A DNA stretch of 64,000 bases from Deinandra increscens subsp. villosa (Eukaryota; Streptophyta; Magnoliopsida; Asterales; Asteraceae), in assembly GCA_039602395.1 (NCBI GenBank), contig JBCNJP010000025.1, positions 105,445,604-105,509,603 of the forward strand, in the 5' to 3' direction. Below are positions 31,634-42,088 of the stretch, piece after piece. Made by a program: the position numbers and the translations under genes. The notes under the pieces were generated by a model, which was given only the letters and a program-made list of their open reading frames with translations, made no database searches and was not told the origin of the DNA. The number at the start of each line of letters is the position of its first letter. The first letter of the stretch is position 1.

Positions 31634-32397
31634 GTTAATTACACAAAAGGTCCTTTATGTTTTACCTAAATTTTGGATTAGGTCCTTTAACTAAAGTAAT
31701 TACGCCAAACATCTTTTATGTTTTATATTTGTTTCAGAGAAGGTCCTTTAACACTAACGTGATTAAAAAACTCCGTCAAGTGAGGGGCATTATAGTCAAT
31801 TTACAACATTCATTTAATAAAACAAAAAACAAAAATTTAAACCCATTGATTTCCTTAAAACCCCATCGATGGCAAAAACCACAACGGAATAAATAGTTTT
31901 TGGTGGAAAGTAAAGGCATCCCAAAAAGGGTCAAAGCTTGATGATGATTCTAGAGATTAAATGGATCTACAGTTACAAACACAAATCATAGGCGAAATAT
32001 GGTTTGGGGATGCCATAAACCACATCATTAACCTGCTTATAGTGTTAACAGTGAAGGAATCGTTAATGGTGAAGATAACAGGAACCAACCAAATCTTGAT
32101 TTGATTGTGGGGCAGATCCATATCTTAACTCTTCACTTCTTGCAAATGATTTCAGGTTTTCGTCGTCACCGGACGTTTAGGAAAGGGAGACAATGAAGGG
32201 CTATTTTTTTGTTTTATTAAATAAATGTTGCAAAATGATTATAATGCCCGTCACTTAACGGGTTTTCAACCCCGTTAGTGACAAAGAACTTTATCTGAAA
32301 CAAGTATAAAGCAGAAAGGATCTCTGACATAATTAATTTAGTTAAAGGACCTAGTTCGAAATTTAGGTAAAACATAAAGGACTTTTTGTGTAATTTA
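31634..32397. mobile_element. element with about 185-bp terminal inverted repeats
   Basis: The left arm (31634 to about 31820) and right arm (about 32210 to 32397) are inverted copies over nearly their whole length. GTTAATTACACAAAAGGTCC on the left pairs with the end ...AAAGGACTTTTTGTGTAATT. Both arms contain the inner motifs AACATAAAGGA/TCCTTTATGTT and GGGCATTATA/TATAATGCCC. The 390-bp centre has no coding capacity. Long TIRs fit a Mutator-like or foldback element. A 9-bp target duplication is not obvious. Confidence 0.75.
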
Positions 32398-32499
32398 ATA
32401 TAAAAAAATTTACAAAAGAAAAAAACGGAGGGGCCCATCCATAATTCCCAAGATCCAGCTAGCAGTAGAAATCTGCTTGTTGCCCATCCATGATTGTAT

Positions 32500-33360
32500 C
32501 TTTATGTGGTAACATGACTAGGACTATGACACACATGTATCTTGATGTTAGATATAGGGTTACTTAAGTTGAAATTGTATTATCGTGCATGTTGTGTTAT
32601 AGCTATTTTTTGACCTAAATTGACTTTCATGGAGAACATGCTTATCTCTAGGACTTCATGTTTGCATCCTTAGTTTAGGATTGACCCTCATAAACGTACG
32701 TATCACCATTACCAACGTGTCGTTGAGTCGTTTGTGTCACTGTGAGTCGTGAAATATAGTTATTTATTTATTTACTTCTCTATCTCATCTAGGCGTCAAG
32801 ATTCTCTTCGGTTCTAACCGTTTCATTCCGTGGTGTCATTCTTTCATTAGTGTCTCCATTCCAGGTGAGTATTCATAGTCCATTTTCTTATATCGTTTTG
32901 GGGTGCACACATGTACACCGTATCAATCTCAAATATCTATTTCATTACTTTCAAAGTTCAAACGAACTCTATGATTGTTATGTGTGTTCTAGTATGTCAA
33001 ACTTGTGTGATTAGTATTGTGTGGATAATTATGGTTGTGGATGGATCTATTTTAATGTCAATGTCAATTTCAATGTCAATTTCAAGACGTACTTATTAAC
33101 AATAAAAAGGCCGGGGTTACAATAATAGATCAATTGGTTTTGCAGCCCACCTAACTTGACCGGTAACTGGCGTTGGGTGATTGGAAGCCTTATTTGTCAA
33201 GGGTTGGATTACGCCACTTTATTGTGTACTATATCAATGATGGTTTATCATATCAGAATGTCATATGACTTCTAGATCGCATGTTTAATCTATTATATTA
33301 TATTAAACCTATGTTTATCACTAACTATTCGTAGTTGACCTGTATTTTGTACATAATGTG
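32500..33360 (+). repeat. degraded LTR-like sequence
   Basis: The region resembles the 3' half of a plant Gypsy LTR (CCAGGTGAGTATTCATAGTC, then CGTTTTGGGGTGCACACATG, then a GGCCGGGGTTACAAT stretch). There is no coding and I cannot define ends. Classification is from general resemblance only. Confidence 0.25.
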
Positions 33361-35175
33361 TTCGGAACGTACCTAAAAATAACTATTAAAACCTAGACCT
33401 AACCTAGACCTAGACACACCTAATTTTACCGAAACTCCTAAAACTAAACCGAACCTACAGGCAAGTGTACCTATCGGTGGCAGTATAGCTACAGAAGACC
33501 GGATATCGAACCCTAAGGACACTATGAACAAGACTTAACCTAGGACCTATGAAATGGAAATACTGAGTAAAATTGGGTTTTTGGATTAAATTAACTAACT
33601 TAACTAAATTAACTAAATAACAACCGACACGAAGGAACTTAGGACGAATTCAAATATGAGAAAGGTACCACCTAGACCTAGAATCCTAATTAATATTAAT
33701 GACCTCACTCGGCTATGACAATCATGATGGAACCGGGATCTTAACACACAACCTAGAGAAACTCTACGAGCCCCCGAATCACTCTCCGGATGTTACTGAT
33801 AGAATACCTAAAGATTGGAATAGGCTTACCGGTTTGATTAGTTCACCTTTTGAGTTCTTCCTAATTGATTACTCTAACGCTCGGACAAGTGGTTCTCCTT
33901 TTAAGTCCTTCCCACTTCAACTACCTAAGAACACCCTCGAAACAATCTAAGGCACCTTAAAATAGCCGGAGCTACCTCTAATTCCTACAATTGACACGAA
34001 ATAACAAGCTAACCATAAAACCTAGGCAATTTCCTTTTGGGACAATTATTCCTAAGACCTATTAGCTAACCCGATTACCCGACAATCCATTACCTTTTGA
34101 GTCTCTAGATAAGCAGCACACAAGAATTAAATAAATAACTATCAACTAATCCTATGATCACTATATAGTAGTAAACCACATCAAATTGCAAACACACAGT
34201 CACACAATTTAACTACTTCACCCAAACCGGAAGACATCCGCAAGCAAAGCAAGGATTAATTGATAATTCTAAACCTAATTCAAGCACACACATACATCAA
34301 TGGCAGAAAATTAGAGGGGTTTAAAGAGTTATCAATCCATCAAGAAAATTATCATAAAACCGAATAAAACAATTAACACTAAAAAGTCATCATAACGGTC
34401 TAGGTGGCACAAGCAAGTTTAGTTCATAATGCCAAGTAGAAAACAACCAAAACCGAAGTTACCGTTCATCGTAAAAGAAAATAAAATAGGTTCAGCAGCC
34501 TGCTTGCCTGCTAGCTTGTTTAATAATTATATTGACCAATTGACGTGCTTGCTTGACTGCCTAGCTGCTTCCAATTCGATTTCTTTCTTTATCGTACGGC
34601 TTTTGTTCCTCCGTAGGTTTTTCTTGATGCCTCCAAGTTAATCCCTTTCTGCCTCCTGAATAAAAGGTTCGAGACCCCCTTACCTCTCGAAATCAGCAAA
34701 ATATATATATCCGTAGGGTTCCTTCGATTGCGAATTTTGGTGTATCATTTAAAAAAGAAAAGGATGCATGCGACAAAAGAGTCGGTTTAAACCGACTTGG
34801 AATTCCCGTGCCCAAGAATTTTTGCTCCTTACGTAATCTCTTTTTCATATTTTCCTCTTGCACCTCAAACTTTCAAGTATTGACCATGAAGCCCCTCATG
34901 CTTTTATAACTAATTCTTAAATCCTTGAACTATAATAAAATGTCATACCATCCTCCTGGACCTTTATATCAACCTACAAATAAATATATTTAACCATTTT
35001 GAGCACAATTGACAAAATAAACACAATTAAAAATAAGAGACTCAAACTCACACCAAAATATATAAAAATAACTCAATACCACATTATGACTCGAATAACA
35101 ATTAAATATATAAAAACCAAATAAAATGACGCAAAACCGACTCAAATACTATACAAAATACAAGGGAAATCTAGA
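33361..35175. other. non-coding, probably old LTR-element untranslated DNA
   Basis: No supportable gene. A CTAGACCT-rich stretch at 33390-33415 and the sequence GGCAAGTGTACC near 33462 resemble untranslated regions of plant LTR elements read on the minus strand. The short open frames at 33699 and 34429 have no recognisable protein. Confidence 0.3.
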
Positions 35176-35179
35176 TGTG

Positions 35180-35442
35180 GTTAGCACACATCAGTACATG
35201 TTGTAGGATTCCATGCAAGAAGATGATTTCATGATGATGACGCCATAGGATGCATGCGGACTTAGTGTGACCTAATTAATAAGAGTTGATATGTTATACC
35301 TTATTGTGTTATACGTAAATTGATATATGTAATATTTGTATCGATGAAATGTGATAATTAAGAATATCGCAACATTGATAGTATTGTGTGCAACTGGCTA
35401 ATCATCGTGCCCCGACGTATTCTGCCGTCGGTTGGGGTGTGA
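35180..35442 (-). repeat. LTR fragment, minus orientation
   Basis: On the minus strand, GTCACACCCCAACCGACGGC starts near 35440, typical of Gypsy LTR starts in plants. The far end is undefined. It abuts the Copia reverse-transcriptase piece that begins at 35445. Confidence 0.35.
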
Positions 35443-35444
35443 CG

Positions 35445-37400
35445 TTAATGTTCATCGACACAACATAAGCCAGAAAAAATCCGAATAGCTTCCAGACGAG
35501 CGACATGTGCATACACGTCATCAAAATCGATGCCTTCCTCTTGCATATAACCCTTCACTACTAGTCTTTTGTTTCTGATTATTATCCCGCGATCATTTAT
35601 TTTATTCTTGAAAATCCATTTGACGCGAAATGGTTCAAGATCTTCTGGACAATTGAACAACTTCCAATCATTGAGCATTCTTAAATGCTGCAAATCTGTT
35701 TGCTTGCTTCTACCCTATTATTATCTTGCATTGCAGCCGTAACGGAGGACGGTTCCTCCTGGGATATAAAGCACGAGAAGTGACATGTGTTGACTGTTCC
35801 CGATTGACTCCGGGTGACCCGCTTATCAACTGGAGTGATGATGTTAGATGTAGGATGGTTGTTGTGAATGTTAGACTCTTCAATAGCGCGTTCTTAAATG
35901 GTAGAGTCTAAATTCCCAAGTTGAATATCATCACCAAGTGTCTTCCCAATATCAACCTCTATGATATTATCAGAGTCTGAATCATGTGTCTCTGGCTCAG
36001 TTCAACAACGTCTTCATTCTGATCAATTACTATACCATGTTCCACTTCTTCCAAAACATGATCTTGAATCTGAATAACAGGTGCATCTGGAATAGCAGAT
36101 GAAGAAGATGCTATATTTCCACCCGTTGAAGTGGATGCAGTGTTTCTCTAGGAAAACGCCGGTGAATCGACTGAATAGATAGTATCCAGGATAGGCGACG
36201 TTATAGGAATAAAATCTTCAGAAATAGTAGGATTAGCCTCATTTGCTGGGTTTGCTTTTACAGCATCAGATGTACCTACAATATTAGATTCAACCATATT
36301 AAATGACAAAGAAAGAGACTCAAAGTCATTCATGCCATCTAAATTAGGATCTCGGGTATTCTGAGTATGCTCATTAAATGTAACGTTGCATGACTCTTGA
36401 ATATCTAAGGTCTTTTGTTGTATACTCGGTATGCCGCGGATGTTGTCCAACAAAATAACCTTCACCCGCATGTGGGGCAAACTTAGCTAACTTATCAGAT
36501 TGTATTAAAATAGTACAAGGACATCAAAATGGTTTTAATCGTTTTCAAACAGGTTTTTGATTTGAAAACAATTCGAATAACGTCTTGTTGGTATGTTTGA
36601 CTATAAGAATCCTATTAAGAACATAACATGCACTATTGACTCTTTTGTCCAAAAAGAAAATTTGAGATTTAAATCAGAAGCATTGTCTTGGCACACTCGA
36701 TGAGTGTTTGGTTCTTCCGTTCAGCTACACCATTCTATTACGGCGTGTACGGAGCACTAAACTGTCGAGTTATTCCTTTATCATTGCAGAATGCATCAAA
36801 TGTTTGGTTCTTGAACTCTGACCCATTATCTAATCTGATAATCCAAACCTGCTCCCTGCTAATATTCTTGATGCGAGTAGCAAAATCCTTCAATATCTCT
36901 GCTGTCTCTGACTTTTCTCTAAGAAAGAACACCCAAGAGTATCGGGAGAAGTCATCGGTGATGACCAGGCAGTAGGATTTCCCCCTTAGGCTCCTGATGT
37001 TCACTAGTCCAAAGAGATTGAGATGGAGTTGTTGTAGGACTGTGTCCGTTCTACCCGGTAGCTTTGGTTTATGGGATGTCTTGTGTTGCTTTCCTTTCTT
37101 ACACGTTACGCAGTTGTCAACGTGTTCTTTCTTTTTTAAAACGGTTTTATCAAAACGGTTGGAACGAGTACAAACACTTTCTTTTTTCACAAGCTCTCGC
37201 ATGTTCTGATTCAGTCTTGTTTGTGCATCACAAAAGGGTTTAGAAATCGCATCAGTGATAATTTTATGCATCGTAATAGACTGACTTATACCCTTGAGAT
37301 CAATAACAATACATCCAACTGCCGCCTTGTGCTTAACCGAAACCTCCATTATTTTCTTTTCTTGGTCCTCTTGCAAGTTTGATGCAATGATAACCAACAA
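35445..37400 (-). pseudogene. Copia relic: integrase and partial reverse transcriptase
   Basis: Minus strand, in order. At 37400-36738: zinc-binding and core integrase, CVTCKKGKQHKTSH, YCLVITDDFSRYSWVF and RLDNGSEFKNQTF. At 36480-36148: low-complexity linker typical of the Copia integrase C-terminus. At 35693-35445: reverse transcriptase start, FRVKWIFKNKINDRG and QEEGIDFDDVYAHVARLEAI. Frame breaks lie between them. The remainder of RT, RNase H and both LTRs are missing. Confidence 0.75.
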
Positions 37401-37624
37401 GTTTGATTGTCACCAAAAAAACATACTCAAGATGGATTTGTAATTCCTTCAATTCAACTTTTGGTGCTTCCATCAATTATGTCTTCGACTTTGAGTTTAT
37501 ATGATCGAGATATTCTAAGAAAAGAAGAGAAAAGAAGAAGTAAATGGAAAGATTTTATTTTATTTTATGTTCTACGGTTCGAAAGAAGAGAAATAAAGTA
37601 AAAATATTATGTGTTTCCGAGTTA

Positions 37625-37815
37625 TTTCTACACCCCTTTCCATTTTAGACTTCGAATACGTTGCGTATAGCCGAATATGCAGCGTATTTGCTTTTTTTGG
37701 ACGCCGCCAACATAAAATTTAGGGGGGCTGTACTTTTTATAGGCCTAATATGCTACGAATTGGCTAATACTCTGCGTATTTACTCCTAAATATGCTGCGT
37801 ATTAGCAATACTCAG
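37625..37815. repeat. degenerate ATATGC-GCGTATT motif cluster
   Basis: AATATGCAGCGTATT, AATATGCTACGAATT, TACTCTGCGTATT, AATATGCTGCGTATT and ACTCAGCATATT occur within about 190 bp. It looks like an eroded short satellite or MITE. The rest of 37401-38116 is AT-rich with no gene. Confidence 0.5.
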
Positions 37816-38116
37816 CATATTAGGATATAGAAATATCATTTCTTGTCTTTTTGTGAATGCAAGAATAGAAAACCCTTAAAAAATGACAAGAGAAATGAAT
37901 AATTTTATAATTATATCATTATGTTTAATTATATAATATATAATTTTATAATATGTTAAGTTCAAAAGTAAAATGATAAAAATAAATTCTTATATTAATT
38001 TTCTTTCCTCCTTACTTTACTTTCAATTTAAAATAAAATAAAATTAAAAGAAAAGATTTATTAAAATCTACATTTCGTTTCCGTTTGCCTCCTTTGTTTA
38101 AAAAATTCAAGAATAT

Positions 38117-38271
38117 AAACATTTTTAAATTAACCTATATAAACAAAGTACAACGTTTTAAGAATACTACTTTGTTTTGATTGACACCTTAAACATTTTT
38201 AAATTAACCTATATAAACAAAGTACAACGTTTTAAGACTACTACTTTGTTTTAAGAATACTACTTTGTTTT
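38117..38271 (+). repeat. 74-bp tandem duplication with partial third unit
   Basis: AAACATTTTTAAATTAACCT and the following 40 or so bases occur at 38117 and again at 38191. The last part (TTAAGAATACTACTTTGTTTT) recurs a third time at 38251-38271, touching the left end of the hAT element. Confidence 0.9.
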
Positions 38272-38578
38272 GAGGTGCACAAAAATACCACTCCTGGGAC
38301 CGGAACCGGGGAACCCAACCGGAACCGGGTCGGTTCCGAGCCGGTTTTCTGAGAACCGGTTCGGTTTCCCACCAGAACTGGCGGTTCTTAATCGATTCCT
38401 ACTTCTTGTGCCCAGAACCGAAAAAACCCGGTTCCGCCAAGAACCGGTCCCAGAACCGGTTTTAGCGTTGGAGTGGGTTCTACGAGATATAGCCGTTAGA
38501 AACAACATTCTAGCTGTTGAGAGTGGGTTTTTGACCGTCTTTTCACTTTTTGGCTCCCCAAATGACCCTATAACTTAG

Positions 38579-38586
38579 TATAAATA
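38579..38586 (+). promoter_or_regulatory. TATA box of the hAT remnant
   Basis: TATAAATA about 95 bp upstream of the ATG at 38682, with a CTCAAAAA-repeat leader between. This is the relic of a transposase promoter. Confidence 0.5.
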
Positions 38587-38681
38587 CTAGTCTCATATCA
38601 TGGATTCATTACTAACTCTCAAAAACTCAAAAACTCAAAAACTCACTAAAAAACTCTCATTTTCGATCTCGTATTCTCGTT

Positions 38682-38762
38682 ATGGCTAACCCAAGTGAAA
38701 CATCCGTTGGGCAAAATGAGAGTTCAAGCATTTTTTATCGTGAGGGTGAAAGAAACAACTAG
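38682..38762 (+). pseudogene. transposase N-terminal stub, 26 residues
   Basis: ATG to TAG encodes 26 residues (starts MANPSETSVGQNE). It follows the TATA box and leader. It is probably the truncated first codons of a transposase whose body was deleted; no domain is left. Confidence 0.35.
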
Positions 38763-39498
38763 AAACTCCCGTTTTTTCACCTTTTGGCTCCCCAAATGAC
38801 CCTTAAACCGGTTTTTTGGAAGAACCGTTCCCAGAACCGGTCAGTCGAAAACCGGTCCTAGAACCGAACCGAATCGGTTCCACTAGTCTTAGGTTTTTTG
38901 TGTCGGAACCAGTCCCAGAACCGGTACCAGTTTAAGGGAGAACCCGTTCTTTGGGCATTAACTAGAACCGGAACCGGTTTAGAACCGAAACCGGTTTAGA
39001 ACCGGAACCGGTTCTTTGAAAAAACCAAAATGTGTACCTCTACTCGTGAGTGTTTTTTCTTTTTATTTCTAATTTAAAAAAAAAGCGTTAGTGTCATGAT
39101 GAGAACTTAGACCACCCACATCAATACCACACTAAATACCACTAAATACCACCTTTTTGGTCCAGTCAGCATGCCACGTCACGTACTTACCACATACCAC
39201 AAAACCCACTTTTTTTCCACATCAAGTACTTCCCCACATACCACCTTTTATTTCCACATCACCATTTTATTTAATCTTTATTTATTTATAACGGCTATAT
39301 TTTTATTAAAAAAATAATTTAATATTAAATTATTATTAAATGTTAACGGCTATTTTATTTAAAATTTAAAATTTTTTATATTTAATAAAAAAAATTAAAC
39401 ATGGAAATCCTACATTACTTTTATTAAAGCAAACCAAATTTAAACAACACAACAAATCCTAAAAGTTTAACTTAAACATGAAATTAAACATGGAAACC

Positions 39499-40800
39499 CT
39501 AAGCCTCATCATCTTCTTCTTCCTCCTCAGACTCATCTTCGATGTTCAGTTGCACCTTTAGCCGGGCACAATTTGAGATATGAGCTTCCTGTTTTTTTTT
39601 ACTCAAGTGAGAGATATCCATGTTAGCCAGCTTGTAGTACTTAAGCTTCATCTTGTTCTCCTCAAGCTTCATCTTGTTCTCCTCAATAGCTAACAACCTA
39701 TCCAGATATTCCTGCCTGTTATCGACTACTGAAGTAAGGTTTGAATAAAAGCGGTTTCGACTTTCCTCAGTACTTGAGGAACCAGCAGTACCTTTATTTT
39801 TCTTTTCCTTGGCAGCTGCTTTGGCCGCTTCTCTACCGGGTGGGCGTTTAGGAACAGTTGAACGAGGAGGCTCCTCCTCATTCCGAGGAGGCTGCTGCTC
39901 CTCTGGAATATCCCCAACATTATCATCGTCGTCAAGATGGAAATTGAACTCGTTCTCACCAAAGTTTGTAGATGAATGAGAACTAGTGTATCCACCTGTG
40001 TTGGATTTGTTTCTTTTGGGGCCTTGGTTGGCCCCACAAGCTTCAGCACTGTTGTACTTCAACTTGTCTTTGACTTTATTCCAAACATGTTCATATTTGA
40101 AAACTGTAACTTGATCAGCATTAAAGCGCTGCCTTGCTTCACTCAAGACCATGTCATCAGACCACCCACTTGAGTAAGAACTCTTCACACTCAAGTAAAA
40201 TTCATTGAATCTGGCCACCTTTGATTTGACCATGTGCCAATGAGCTTTCAGGTTGTTTTGATCTCTAGGCACTTTGGGGTTTGATCCCAAATAGTGTTGA
40301 GTTACTCTGAACCAAAAATCATGAGTGTTTTGGTTGTTGGCAATAACACTGTCCTCCGAACACTCATATATGGCCTCTGCCATCAAGACTTCATCCGACT
40401 GTGGCCATTTAATACGAGAAGCCGTAGTGGTAGTAGTTTTGCCTTTGCCTCTTCCCCTAACCCTTCCCTGTGAGGGGCCATCCTCGGACTGTTGTGGTTG
40501 TGATTGAGTTGCTTGTGGAGGTTGTTGAGTTGCTTGTGGGGGTTGTTGTTGTTGCTGCTGTTGATGTTGCATCCCCGCCATTTGTTGTTGTTGGAACATC
40601 CACATTTGTTGCATCTGAAAGTATGTTTGTGGATCCATTTGTGAAGGTGGTGGATACATTTGTGAAGGTGGTGAAGATTGGTGAAGAATCTGGTTCATGT
40701 TTGTAGCATCAAAGTCTGGAAACATAGACATGAATGATGGTGGGTTTCGGTTTGAGTTTCTGTTTGGGGTTGAGTTTGAGTTTGAGTTGTTGTGATCCAT
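39499..40800 (-). CDS. Myb/SANT-like protein of PIF/Harbinger type (433 residues, intact)
   Basis: Uninterrupted single exon from ATG at 40800. Residues 1-110 are Asn-, Pro- and Gln-rich. Residues 112-122 are a basic Arg/Gly/Lys patch. Residues about 126-205 form a trihelix/SANT-like domain with its Trp residues (IKWPQSDEVLMAEAI, FWFRV, LKAHWHMV). Residues 225-240 have the KYEHVWNKVKDKLKY motif. The C-terminal half matches the NAM-associated type (LTSVVDNRQEYLDRLLAIEE), with a repeated EENKMKL coiled coil and an acidic tail. Proteins of this kind are the DNA-binding partner of PIF/Harbinger transposases and are multiplied in plant genomes. No DDE transposase is adjacent. The intact frame suggests recent origin or selection. 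It may be transposon-encoded or domesticated. Confidence 0.75.
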   Translation of the reverse strand: MDHNNSNSNSTPNRNSNRNPPSFMSMFPDFDATNMNQILHQSSPPSQMYPPPSQMDPQTYFQMQQMWMFQQQQMAGMQHQQQQQQQPPQATQQPPQATQSQPQQSEDGPSQGRVRGRGKGKTTTTTASRIKWPQSDEVLMAEAIYECSEDSVIANNQNTHDFWFRVTQHYLGSNPKVPRDQNNLKAHWHMVKSKVARFNEFYLSVKSSYSSGWSDDMVLSEARQRFNADQVTVFKYEHVWNKVKDKLKYNSAEACGANQGPKRNKSNTGGYTSSHSSTNFGENEFNFHLDDDDNVGDIPEEQQPPRNEEEPPRSTVPKRPPGREAAKAAAKEKKNKGTAGSSSTEESRNRFYSNLTSVVDNRQEYLDRLLAIEENKMKLEENKMKLKYYKLANMDISHLSKKKQEAHISNCARLKVQLNIEDESEEEEEDDEA

Positions 40801-40907
40801 TTGGAAGCTTGAGTTTGTAGAAATTTGAGAGAGAAATGAGAGATTTGCAGAAATTTGAGAGAGAAATGAGAGGTTTGATGTGTGAATGAAATGAAGAAAT
40901 GAAGTGG

Positions 40908-40916
40908 TATTTATAG
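40908..40916 (-). promoter_or_regulatory. TATA box of the SANT-like gene
   Basis: CTATAAATA on the minus strand, 108 bp upstream of the ATG at 40800. The leader has two copies of a GAAATTTGAGAGAGAAATGAGAG-type unit, read on the plus strand. Confidence 0.6.
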
Positions 40917-41180
40917 AATTTTTTGAAAAAACTAGCCGTTATAATAAGACAAAAAAAAACTAGCCGTTTTTTTTAAAAAAAATTATTAAAATTAATGTTT
41001 TATTTAATTATGAATTTTAGAAATTTTTTCAGATTTTTATCAAATTTATTTATATTTTATTTGAATTATTAAATATTAAAATAAAACAAAAATATTTGAA
41101 TTTAAAAAAAATAGCCGTTTAAAGATAAAAGAAAAAGGAAAAAGAAATTATGGGGCCCACTTGATCTCGTATTTGTGCGT

Positions 41181-41255
41181 ACGTGGGGACGTACGTACGC
41201 GCGTACGTACGTACGCCACAACGCGTACGTACGCCGTACGTACGTACGTCGCGGC
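41181..41255. repeat. CGTACG palindrome cluster
   Basis: About 75 bp made largely of overlapping ACGTACGT and GCGTACG units, very CpG-rich within AT-rich DNA. It may be the right border of the element carrying the SANT-like gene, but no matching left end was found near 39100. Confidence 0.8.
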
Positions 41256-41289
41256 CTAAATACCGCCGATGATTGATCAATTTTCTTTT

Positions 41290-42088
41290 CAACATGTTTT
41301 TTGCAGTTTGGCAGTTTTAGTCCCTGGACTTCTATTTTACATTTTAAGCCCCTGTACTTCTACGAACTGTTATTTTATGCTATAAAACACTCATGGGTAC
41401 ATTTATAAAAGTTTCTAAGGCTCAGGACACGCTCGATGATATACGTATACATATGTTTCATATCTTTCAATTATTGACAATTTTAGTCCCTTAACTTTTG
41501 TTTTAGGCTTATTAGCCTTGTATCTTTTGATGTGGCTATCATTTTATGTTCCATAACCTTATTAAATGTAATTCTAACATTCTCGAGGGTTCGGGTTATG
41601 TATATATGTATATATATATAATATAATATATATATATATATACATATATTTACATAGTTTACACTTTCTATCCCTATAACTTTGCAATATTCATCATTTT
41701 ATGTCACGAATCATGTTAGGACATATTCTTACTATATTTTAAGCCTTAAAATACTTACGATAATTATAGACACGTATAATATCCGTATGGCTTATAAGTT
41801 TGCTTAAATTACACTTTTGGCCCTTTTACTTTTCCATTAACTATTACATGCATTTCTATACGTGTTTTCCTATAAAATGGTTTATGATGTTTACATAAGC
41901 ATGTAGTCATGATTTAAACACGTATACGAGACGTAATCATCCTTGTCTCATTATTTCTAAACCCGTTTATCATACAAACACGTGCTTTATTCATTTATTA
42001 CCATTTCTAATACATATTTACAATAAAGCACGTAGGTAAACATATTAATATACGTAATTACCTAGACGGAAACATCGGGGTGCTACAG
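41290..42088 (-). repeat. Gypsy LTR, minus orientation (3' LTR or part)
   Basis: Read on the minus strand it starts TGTAGCACCCCGATG at 42088, directly after the Gypsy RNase H remnant. It shares blocks such as GGAAAAGTAAAAGGGC and ACATAAAATGAT with 45690-46280, which lies in the opposite orientation. The far end is undefined near the CGTACG cluster. AT microsatellite at about 41610-41645. Confidence 0.55.

Larger units (their letters stand above)
38270..39042. mobile_element. non-autonomous hAT-like element with GAACCGG-rich subterminal arrays
   Basis: The ends are TTGAGGTGCACAAAA on the left and, read inversely on the right, TAGAGGTACACATTT. Dense GAACCGG/CCGGTTC copies fill 38290-38470 and 38808-39015. 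Subterminal transposase-binding repeats are a hAT hallmark. The middle keeps a promoter and start codon but no transposase. A segment containing GGCTCCCCAAATGACCCT is present twice (about 38553 and 38788). I could not identify an 8-bp target duplication. Confidence 0.65.

Noticed and set aside
34429..34641. 70-codon frame in LTR debris
   Set aside because: No family resemblance, Leu/Phe-rich by chance, no splice or promoter context.
39108..41270. Defined terminal inverted repeats for the SANT-encoding element
   Set aside because: Sequences near 39108 and 41270 do not pair convincingly, so I did not delimit the element.
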